Positions 60,596-64,000 of a stretch of DNA of 64,000 bases are shown in pieces; the stretch's first letter is position 1, and every line of letters begins with the position of its first letter. The notes under the pieces are model-generated. The model saw nothing but the letters and a program-made list of their open reading frames with translations. It had not been told where the DNA came from and did no database searches. Position numbers and translations under genes: made by a program. Source of the stretch: Symbiodinium natans (lineage: Eukaryota; Sar; Dinophyceae; Suessiales; Symbiodiniaceae); contig CAJNDS010002435.1 in NCBI GenBank assembly GCA_905221605.1, positions 132,501 to 196,500 of the forward strand, given 5' to 3'.

Positions 60596-63469
60596 TAGAG
60601 TATTTGGGTTTACGGCTTAGGTACTTAGACGAATCAGGAACCCCCGGAACGCTTAAGCTCCCAACCCTATCTTCGATGCTGGGCGCCTGCTGCAGGAGAC
60701 CCTGGCACATCTAGATCGCCTGCAGTGCGCTCGTTCGGGCTCTCCGTGTGCATCTGATTTCTAGTCTTCCGATTGACGAGGTTTGAGCCTCTCCGTGAGT
60801 TGTCTGAGTCGTGGCTTTCCTGTGGTGAGGGTGCACAAAGGGCCTCCGTATACCCATGCTCGCAACGATTTCCCTGCTGGTTGGCCTCTTCTCAACTTTC
60901 CAAGCTTGTGGCGGTTGTAGTGCAGTTTTAGAAGGGTACTCTCTTTCTTGGGCGCCAGGTACTTGCTGGGGTACATGCCCGAGCAATCAAAGCTGTATCT
61001 CATCGACAAGGAGCTCAATGCCGGCCCCTTTGTTCAGTGTCCAGCGCCGCTCACCGAAGAGCCAGCAGTGTCTCAGGTGACTCCCTACACCTTGCACATG
61101 GCCCTTATAGAGTACCAGTCGGCCATCATGCGGAAGGAAGTGGCGCCATGAATCGCTGGGATCGAGACTCTCACTGACCCAGTTTAGGGTTTAGGGTTTA
61201 GGGTTTAGGGTGACAGTCTGACAGGACTTTCCGGCAGCGGAAGGCTTCTTTTCCCAGCTGCCTGAGCAGGGGGGCTCAGCATTGTCATCTTGAGACATTG
61301 CAGAACATCATACGGGGGCTTACGATGTTCGCGGTACCTTATTGGGCTCCTTCTGATAAGGGTATCCTACTATTTGGGGCTTACGTTGGGGGTCCCTTCT
61401 GATCGTAAACCCCCATGTATGAAAGCACCATCTGCTTCCGATGCGTCCTCAAGCTTGAGAGCCCATAGGTCGCTACACAATCGAATCGCCCGCTTCCTGG
61501 AGAACCAGGGCTACCAGGCCGAGGCGCTGCAGATCTCCAAGGCCCGTAGGACGTAGGCAACTGCATTTGCTTGCCCTTGTCTTCATTGCGGCTTTGTTGT
61601 TCACCCTAGACCCTAGACCCTAGACCCTAGACCCTAGACCCTAAACCCTAAACCCGAAACAAGCCCTAAACCCCAAACCCTTATCTCTAAACAAGCCCTA
61701 AACAAGCCCTGAACCCTGAACTCTGAACCCAGAACTCTGAACCCAGTCGCGAGCCGCGATGCAGGATGACGAGCATCGCTTCGAGCTAGCTACGCAGCTG
61801 GGGAAGCTCCAGATGGCTGCAGACATCATCGTGAGCATCACGGCCCAGGCCTGCGGGCTCTCGCCCTCGCGTCCGAAACACCCTGAGGCCCGAAGCCCCT
61901 GTAAGCGCCTGAGCCCCTAAGCCCCTAAGCCCCTGAGCCAGCCCTACCCCCCCCAAGCCCTAAGCCCCGAAAACCCTAAATCACTAAGCCCCGAAAGCCC
62001 CGAAGCCCTCCAAGCCCCGAAGCCCCCCAAGCCGTGAACAGCCCGGTCGTCATGCTGGAGGCCAATCCAGGGATGCCGCCTCGTGGCAAGTGGAAGAACC
62101 TTGGAGATGTGGCTCTGGAACAAGGCCGCCGTGCTTCTCATCGGCTTTTAAGTGGACAGTATCGGTTCTTGCTGAGAAGTTGCTGCATCTGCTGCGTGGG
62201 TGGACAGCCTCTGCGAGAGAGAACTGCTGGCGAGGTGACTTCACGCTGGCAAAACGGTGCTTCAGTGAAGCAAAGGCGAGCCATTCTGATTCACAGAAGC
62301 CGCTGGAAGAGCATCTGCAACTTCTCTGGCGCAGGACCTTGGGGCCCTCTTCCTCCTGTACACATCGGTCGGTGATGCGGAAGGCGTCCTCTCCACCGGT
62401 AAGCTCGCCCAGGACCCTATGGGTTAGCGATGTACAGCCGGCCGCGCGGCGCAGATAGTTTTTTCACCTGAAGGAGAGCAACATTAGCAACATCTCCGTG
62501 CTGTGCTACTTGCTGCTCGGAGACACCAAGAGTGCCCTGGAGGCCTGCGACCCCATCCCCACCTTCGTTTTCCTCGATTCCTGTCGGCAGGTTCTCGTCA
62601 ACGCGAACCGCTTGCCTGAGGCGTGCCGACTCGCTTTGGCAGTTTTCATTCTAGGGCCTTCTTTGTAAGTGCATTCGGCCAGGCAGCGTTTTTCGCACGG
62701 ACGTATTGTCCAAGCGAACTGTCCAGAGTTGCCAGTGCCTCTGACATCTTGGCGTGGACCAGATTCAGCACTCCATCTGCTGCCGGTAATTGTGCCACTG
62801 AGGTGCAGATTTGGACAGCAGACTTGGCAAAGGTCAACCAGGCAAGTGCTTGTCAGAATTCCAGGAGAAGCGCTTTTCGAAGTTGGGGTTTCTTGGATCT
62901 GTCACCAGAACCACGATACATGAAACGGAGTACAAGAACACGAATTAGTCTTTGCGCATGCAGGCTGTGGCTGACTCCCTCGCAGATCCTTCCAAGTGCA
63001 GCACCTAGTGATCTAACGCGTCAGCGGCAATGCATCCAGATGGCGCGGCCAGCGCCGTTCTTCTCGAAGCTGTGTATCAATGTATCAAGTGATCCCCTTA
63101 CCTAAGTTGCTGGCTGAGGGGCTTGTTGTTTGTTGCTTGACCAAGGTTTCCAGACCTTTTCCAGGACTTTGACTTAACTCTCGCGGCGGAGAACGCATTT
63201 GAAGCCCCCCGCTTATCTATTCGAGTTGTGGGCTTTGGGTTGACTCATCCATTCATGTGAATGCGACGTGCATTCTTCAGGCAAGGAGAAAAAATCCTCC
63301 TCCTGCTTCTGCTTACGCGACAGCAGCGGCCTTGGCATATTCTTCAGAGGCTCTGCTTTCCCGGGCGGGTCCCAATTTTTCCTTGTGTGAGGAGAAGGAG
63401 ATTCTGGAGATGGATGTCATGGAGGAGCTCAAGAAGTTGGGCCGTGGCCTAAGGTTGTCAGATGTTTGA
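44736..63469 (+). CDS. Coatomer subunit beta' (beta'-COP), 46 exons resolved
   Basis: The spliced product starts [16 protein letters not shown], the near-invariant N-terminus of beta'-COP, and runs collinearly with the family through the WD40 propellers, the helical solenoid and a short acidic tail ending at TGA 63467-63469. The placed exons give about 870 codons, against about 900 in animal proteins. Beta'-COP is part of the COPI vesicle coat and binds dilysine cargo signals in Golgi-to-ER transport. Of 44 resolved introns, 24 begin GC, 13 GT and 7 GA; all end in AG. Most are 42-240 nt. Intron 29 (50430-60052) is about 9.6 kb because it holds the copia-type element. Eight introns hold telomere-type arrays. 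At least one short exon between 49100 and 50129 is missing from the model because the phases do not match. All flanking exons keep frame, so the gene looks functional. Confidence 0.93.
48547..48587 (+). repeat. TTTAGGG array in COPB2 intron 25
   Basis: Six units within the 134-nt intron 48518-48651, so the array is almost a third of the intron. Confidence 0.95.
48947..49003 (-). repeat. CCCTAAA array in COPB2 intron 26
   Basis: About eight units with one TCTTAAA variant, within the 344-nt intron 48700-49043, 40 bp before the acceptor. Confidence 0.95.
49115..49158 (+). repeat. TTTAGGG array just after COPB2 exon 27
   Basis: Six units with TTTTAGG and TTTGGGG variants, starting 14 bp after the proposed GC donor at 49101. 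Confidence 0.93.
50221..50360 (-). repeat. Long CCCTAAA array in COPB2 intron 28
   Basis: About 19 units including a block of CCCTCAA variants in the middle. It fills about two thirds of the 220-nt intron 50177-50396. Confidence 0.97.
50578..50854 (+). repeat. 5' LTR
   Basis: 277 bp, TGTTGAA...TTCAACA. An ATG at 50696 inside it is in frame with the polyprotein, but the likelier start is the ATG at 50939 after the LTR. Confidence 0.95.
50855..50870 (+). promoter_or_regulatory. Putative tRNA primer-binding site
   Basis: TGGCAGCGGAGC abuts the LTR without a spacer. TGG pairs with the CCA end of a tRNA. The rest is close to the TGGTATCAGAGC site that plant copia elements use for initiator tRNA-Met, but which tRNA is used here is not known. 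Confidence 0.6.
50939..57367 (+). CDS. Retrotransposon ORF1: Gag, protease, methyltransferase-like domain, integrase
   Basis: 2,142 codons from ATG 50939. The Gag part (about residues 1-260) has a UBN2-like helical region starting [20 protein letters not shown]. After it come an acidic stretch and an Arg/Asp/Ser-rich basic stretch in place of a CCHC zinc knuckle, which I do not find. Protease: [13 protein letters not shown] with the aspartate at residue 550. From about 53760 to 54690 this frame reads like an out-of-frame shadow of the overlapping ORF listed separately. A methyltransferase-like domain follows, then integrase. The integrase has an H-x4-H...C-x2-C finger (HVGLGH, CSLC), first Asp at 1813 (SIDTLDL), and Asp 1875 and Glu 1911 separated by 35 residues ([12 protein letters not shown]). 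A stop comes at 57365. All enzymatic motifs seen are intact. Confidence 0.88.
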   Translation: MDINKDDDKRGVPQFSGKLDEYRDYRKRALLYFNSLEDSKQNLAAPRLISSLSGAAFECFRERDPAEFRTDRGVAQLLAILDERFQFTPEQELSDKLEDLLFRLRRRRGEESTSFVTRFETALAKVEELITEEQRVERRRQGDLMRSEFRRASLDFIVAQQQHQATVAALPEGAEAPAEPLAPTPPRELPQVQTFRFPEVVKGFIFLRHIGISLQTRASLLRSSGGSLRYDKVADLLRRTELDALVASRSQVTSHGFFADVPEEDDPYEESPFEVDDEYEPEEEFGAYAEGEESEFTEETLEEEEGDGEEYSVAMMGYLEARKKLLSLKKARGFKEPGEGAAHPKGGQSGGDRDRREHRDRREHRDRDRGRPSTPAGGDELSSGPLKRGDKRWRRRQDFSWKDREQPRSSQRPSATRRPRTPPPTRRSKGAGKGKSKGKSSRSSGHARRGEPPGSQYLGMAITEPRQEFRFVPEFSYVAYHAERSTPSSLSSKPRTTPEFSFVSRQSISQLEHFVEECLTLDRLLGLEPKCPEGSESCCLVTPPGYAILDTGCTSTLVGDENERLWSEELKKQTGGALKPEQGDSDIKFEGINGETKATYRVKYPVKIGPRDGFIQAAVIPGKAPFLLSIQALRAMQAKLDCANDVLEVPGIGKVPLETNAVGHYLLPLLDFSSGHAFASAEAGFGPDSELIVDEAVTRPESVVVNGPPGLDVAGGLGETATALDPDQSPDIAESEVQHVPRYNAIKGRSDGYAIGALVRLAKETKGPWVDIPKETPTLYLIMGKHAFSADRKPWQVKAAQIGYRAKIFRKPPSHLQGAWVLVMSLVDRCLKVLIDWTECERCAGRSLPPTGDASSKFLFVYAIPPAKDSPVPKSKVECEPSSVSVSQVTAEAFVAACSLEDLHAGTADVERNPKPQHCSELADSESFVSCDESDEALRVPSQTRRPSTAAVCSLQPSHDRVVRQCVREHVPLQSLPHEVQGLQGKTGSSCEGHRRDSICVPQGLCRDAHSWTIDLYRPRRRRFGGVRRRSRGFGQEGHRHISIQCPEDCVALREIEGPTREGPESFRICSGDSDSEPGASAAGSQELEDEWSLDWTSLDRPACRLSQGSTPCSNSAVQSSQGIAVSGASILKHTAPDGEHHVGRQGDAGHRVCRHATETGRKDGGREVHCLPHQGAGRAGCGADDASSVPEATDRPASASFLHGGDTVSSKPGQPGNAEGRGQPSVARSRPFPYGRSRCWRYLGGVAAALTAQVLPEVLPSVKVEVSVDEVVTSDWPRVSPEVPVGELEPQPRLELPQAWKATNLNLDQKATRAQLREWLGPQAWKLDRGVEVGLIEVFAGRARLSEEFESAGGTAIRLGRAWGQELQGEEARWYVRSLVSLVRPRDVFIAFPCRSYCRWSGLNEQRSLGARQKILREILASRSNWDMLFEVLECQSANGRHCSAENPKGSLAWDDRRFQKLKCRHFYASFHQCALGLRHPRTGVPVRKSTTIFTTRRELAGHMQQYRCKCRGSHDQLAGSFMGRSVTSWAEDYPKKMARALVTGMSAPRPPSFGQTVQEGVPYETSVPRFQERIGHPKVVPVGFFAGGIRDAAFPVSPGEPTVFKVTDTEMTKQLNALQFPGRYRRADLPVPVQAQLRVWSGLEVDTVTTGKSLKCYANLPTGVVATRRTTVARVAGEWYYVDHCHEMQGTKRLRLPVNCQLLVTFFGDKPSPNEPVAAETQPVIKPVPGLQSVSDQRKVREYLQRLHVGLGHCGRAEFLQHLKDAGAATWLLRQASQFTCSLCEAQRAPDAHAVVGSARPRSFNSVVSIDTLDLTVERDSVQHRVFSLTAVDTATSYARVFALEAGDSATAIRQLEQGWVLPYGAPECIFCDPDTIFRSDQFGQFLARHSMLQRLSAAQAPYQHGQIERLHRTLRLQVQKVFLEDRSCTPFEAATAVIQARNELMRVEGVSPAVLVFGKLPKAPPSFAEADEDYQLLAERLHREDPLYETLMLRRVAARTAWVQSEVRDRAARVSSTRPRPYKGPYYKGQVVLVYRRRKGDAASPGQKGVWLGPGEVVAVESTSDKLVPRVIYVTVHGRLFLCSPEQLRPVSVKAEWVRAQLQKGQSLQSSFQDMRLARARTVRAASSTAAVANTSWRR
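53721..54692 (+). CDS. Overlapping ORF in another frame, zinc-binding and coiled-coil-like
   Basis: An open frame of about 323 codons, shifted relative to ORF1, ending in TGA 54690-54692. It contains a Cys/His cluster ([14 protein letters not shown]) that could bind zinc, an Ala/Pro-rich middle, and a heptad-like helix ([20 protein letters not shown]). ORF1 is also open here, but its translation looks random (rich in Arg/Gly/Ser/Cys without hydrophobic periodicity). This frame is therefore more likely the coding one. No start codon is obvious near the beginning; the internal ATGs at 53733 and 53832 are in frame. It could be reached by frameshifting in and out, or be a separate or captured gene. 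No family is recognised. Confidence 0.55.
   Translation: MSAVMSQTKLCACLLKPDGLQPPQYAHCSPHMIESYGNASGNTYHCSHCRTKCRDCKGRLARVVRATGEIQYAYRKDCAVTPIPGPSTFTVLADGDLVESEGAPEALDKKGTVTYPFNVRKIALHSEKLKALREKDQRASEYALEIATQNQAPVQQEVKSLKTSGVLTGQASTGPPAGYPRAPLPAATAPFSHPRASPSVVPASSSTPPQMESIMSAVREMLATEYAATPQKPDVKMEDEKSIVSHIKELEEQAAELMTRAAYLRQQIGLPAHHFFTGVTQSAPSQGSQGMPKAVASPQWPEAGPSPMGDPDAGDTWEVLRLR
54880..55600 (+). other. Cytosine-C5-methyltransferase-like domain within ORF1
   Basis: [19 protein letters not shown] (residues about 1336-1354 of ORF1) resembles the SAM-binding motif I of DNA cytosine methyltransferases. [14 protein letters not shown] contains a Pro-Cys pair (Cys 1395) at the place of the catalytic PCQ motif [12 protein letters not shown] (Glu 1447) resembles motif VI. 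The target-recognition part is short or absent, so the domain may be a degenerate or specialised member. Captured cytosine methyltransferases have been reported in LTR elements of Symbiodinium. Position between protease and integrase is read directly from the frame. Confidence 0.65.
57300..59549 (+). CDS. Retrotransposon ORF2: reverse transcriptase and RNase H
   Basis: Open in the +1 frame relative to ORF1 from 57300, overlapping ORF1 by about 65 nt; no ATG occurs in the overlap (first in frame is at 57480). The copia-type RT has [33 protein letters not shown] (first catalytic Asp, codon at 58149), [17 protein letters not shown], and [10 protein letters not shown] (the two Asp codons at 58437-58442). 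RNase H shows [10 protein letters not shown], an [10 protein letters not shown] segment with the Glu, [11 protein letters not shown] and a final HMIADGLTK. The stop is TAA at 59547-59549. Expression probably needs +1 frameshifting or re-initiation. The protein appears complete. Confidence 0.9.
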   Translation, partial: PGLAPSAPLVPPLQLPTPAGGDELSSGPLKRGDKRPHGEHSDLELEDQHRAELGPGARPLMEAPPPAAVSPAVLRSTEASSSEVRHRSRTPIRNPPPRETSLWAFADFEGGAADHVADAWYNESCEHDYVGMSVGLEFDVELSELESDESIVHIVREMCFNAAAAQKRKAEVSERHLTSTEKEMFRQAKRAEWSQWISNDVVELLSRRGIDPKRVISSRWILTWKNVGDQPNGEKRPKARLVIRGFKDPDLGQYSTASPTLSRQGRHAILTLAAHHQYRLFTLDAKTAFLAGDRSSRVKPIYAELPRDLVSDQGYDEDTIARIKKVPYGLSEAPLAWYRRLTAELETCGFEQVPADRCVYVLRDKKDRSRVLGLVGAHVDDLLIAGCSASVDPQFEAALQKLVARLPFGERKYADVAPVLYTGLNLRQHPLSRTITVDQAHYVEKLRETPVKPLKDGLLDKAGQTQFWSQLGALLWVAVNTRPDVAYDVSHYASYGTRPEKQHIVALNKIVRTLKAQPYSLTFQKVAQNWTDLALVVFTDAGHTSRPSGHSQAGALMFWAPKSVLKGDMVKSVLADFTSSKIDRAVWSSYASELQGATIAADSSVSLLLLYEQVMYGLRAREVKQKLLQKGQHRIIVTDNKGLYDSIRTEKPSTRQGQKMQSLVYQILYDLVVDHGFSTYWVNAEHMIADGLTKLSSSGGRVDLVREVMDTCHIRITYCTKSGRKEKQATQQLHPNEPESRNLESSIDV
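59734..60010 (+). repeat. 3' LTR
   Basis: 277 bp, read as identical to the 5' LTR and followed by the TGCGT duplication. Confidence 0.95.
60148..60191 (-). repeat. CCCTAAA array in COPB2 intron 30
   Basis: Six units within intron 60104-60695, which also holds the TG microsatellite at 60505-60594. Confidence 0.95.
60505..60594. repeat. (TG)45 microsatellite
   Basis: Uninterrupted TG dinucleotides in COPB2 intron 30. Confidence 0.97.
61183..61211 (+). repeat. TTTAGGG array in COPB2 intron 33
   Basis: Four perfect units in the 88-nt GA-AG intron 61137-61224, leaving only 13 nt before the acceptor. Confidence 0.95.
61331..61416 (-). repeat. Dispersed repeat, copy B
   Basis: Inverted relative to copy A at 39247-39335. 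It occupies most of COPB2 intron 34 (61274-61461). Confidence 0.75.
61602..61745 (-). repeat. CCCTAGA/CCCTAAA array in COPB2 intron 35
   Basis: Begins with five to six CCCTAGA units, changes to CCCTAAA, then decays through CAAGCCCTAAA and GAACCCTGAACTCT units. It lies in intron 61542-61764. Confidence 0.9.
61907..62034 (-). repeat. Degenerate CCCCTAAG/CCCCGAAG array in COPB2 intron 36
   Basis: Units of AGCCCCTAAG, AGCCCCGAAA and AGCCCTCC, clearly related to CCCTAAA but strongly diverged, in intron 61831-62060. Confidence 0.75.
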
Positions 63470-63714
63470 TTGTGCTCCGCACAAGTACCGAGCAAAATGT
63501 TACCAAGTTTTGCCCAAAATGTTTTGGAAAAAGTTAGCGACTTTGGTCGAAAAAGAGCCCAAAAATGTTGGACAGAAAGTTGTCAAAAGTTGGTAACTTT
63601 TTCCAAAAGTTTGTGCGCGTTTTGACCAATGATTTCCAGGTTGTTTTTCCACTTTTTGGAAACATGTCATTTTTTCCAAGTCAGTGGCCTCCCGACGATG
63701 TTTGCGGCTCGCAG
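63470..63714. other. Intergenic spacer after COPB2
   Basis: 245 bp between the COPB2 stop and the next coding-looking exon. Contains repeated AAAAGTT/TTTTGG-type words on both strands and no polyadenylation signal that I recognise. Confidence 0.5.
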
Positions 63715-64000
63715 GTCCTGACGGCTTCCAGAAGATGCTCACGAAAGGCGGCTCATGGCGGTTCCCAAACAAGAGGGAAAGCAGTTTTCGAGTGTGGGGA
63801 AGGTTATCGTACATCATGTGCCGCCTTGCTTGGTCAGGAGGCGGGCCTGCAGATTTTGCGCCAGCCCCTCGCGTTCAACCAGCGGCGGCACCAGCTGCAG
63901 CGCCTGTCGCAGCGCCGGTTGCGGCGCCAGCTGCGGCGCCAGCGCCGCAGCCGGAACCGCAGCCGGATCTCATTGTGCGGGAGCCTCCGCCCATCATCCA
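63715..64000 (+). CDS. Exon of an unrecognised protein, running off the window
   Basis: After CTCGCAG, a frame stays open to the end of the window. It encodes a basic segment (FQKMLTKGGSWRFPNKRESS) followed by an Ala/Pro/Val-rich low-complexity stretch (APAAAPVAAPV) and EPQPDLIVREPPPII. It has neither start nor stop in the window. It could be the next same-strand gene or, less likely, an alternative 3' exon of COPB2; the phase does not fit the last COPB2 exon as modelled. Confidence 0.4.

Larger units (their letters stand above)
50129..63469 (+). other. COPB2 exons 28-46 (solenoid and C-terminus)
   Basis: Exons: 50129-50176 (DGIEAAFD), 50397-50429 (GLWVGDCF), 60053-60103, 60696-60721 (LAHLDR), 60959-61019 ([14 protein letters not shown]), 61077-61136, 61225-61273, 61462-61541 ([12 protein letters not shown]), 61765-61830 ([12 protein letters not shown]), 62061-62124, 62235-62275, 62335-62412, 62474-62548, 62591-62620, 62683-62730 ([16 protein letters not shown]), 62803-62841, 62964-62995 (ADSLADPS), 63146-63203, 63281-63469. 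The exon 34-35 join (61273/61462) and the exon 36-37 join are the least certain. The intron after exon 40 would be only 42 nt. Read through, it adds 14 residues not expected in the family. Confidence 0.85.

Noticed and set aside
62549-62590. Exon 40 of COPB2 reading straight through to exon 41
   Set aside because: The frame is open, but the 14 extra residues are not expected in this conserved helix region, and the segment has a pyrimidine tract and CAG end like an intron; kept as an alternative only.

Overview
The window looks like nuclear DNA of a dinoflagellate, possibly of the Symbiodinium kind; I cannot name the species. The signs are: introns that mostly start with GC or GA rather than GT and end in AG followed by G; very small exons and introns; TTTAGGG-type repeats scattered inside the sequence; all recognised genes on the + strand over more than 60 kb; and a Ty1/copia-type retroelement with a cytosine-methyltransferase-like domain. 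Most genes are cut into exons of 30-90 nt, so ordinary ORF searches miss them. I rebuilt them by following conserved protein sequence across splice sites. All gene models are read by eye, without transcript data.

Layout. 1-480 is a very AT-rich segment unlike the rest. 2.4-3.5 kb holds an intronless secreted sulfotransferase-like gene, and a paralogue with one GA-AG intron lies at 15.1-16.5 kb. 4.0-7.8 kb holds a small secreted ORF and several coding-looking exons I could not name. 6.6-11.8 kb contains exons of a probable GT61-type glycosyltransferase. Minisatellites fill 8.6-9.5, 10.0-10.9 and 13.8-14.7 kb. 18.8-21.8 kb is an mRNA guanylyltransferase (capping enzyme) with motifs I, III, IIIa, IV, V and VI on separate exons. 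23.8-27.2 kb is a large Sfi1-like, tryptophan-repeat protein with a 47-glutamine tract. 27-37 kb is mostly unassigned, with GTC and GAGTAA microsatellites. 37.6-39.0 kb is the 3' half of a drug/metabolite-transporter superfamily (nucleotide-sugar-transporter-like) gene. 39.5-41.4 kb is a G-run satellite.

44.7-63.5 kb is a nearly complete coatomer beta' subunit gene (COPB2): 46 exons placed, about 870 codons, from the N-terminal MPLRLDIK to a stop at 63469. Its intron 29 is split by a 9,433-bp copia-type element (50578-60010) with identical 277-bp LTRs and a perfect TGCGT target-site duplication. The element encodes gag, protease, a methyltransferase-like domain and integrase in one long frame. 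A second ORF of about 320 codons overlaps this in another frame, and RT/RNase H follows in a +1 frame.

The most striking pattern is that arrays of the telomere-type repeat (TTTAGGG or CCCTAAA) lie inside at least ten introns of the two best-resolved genes (eight in COPB2, two in the transporter), in both orientations. One more is inserted just upstream of one sulfotransferase copy but is absent from its paralogue. This suggests repeated capture of telomeric repeat at internal sites, tolerated where it can be spliced out or is untranslated.
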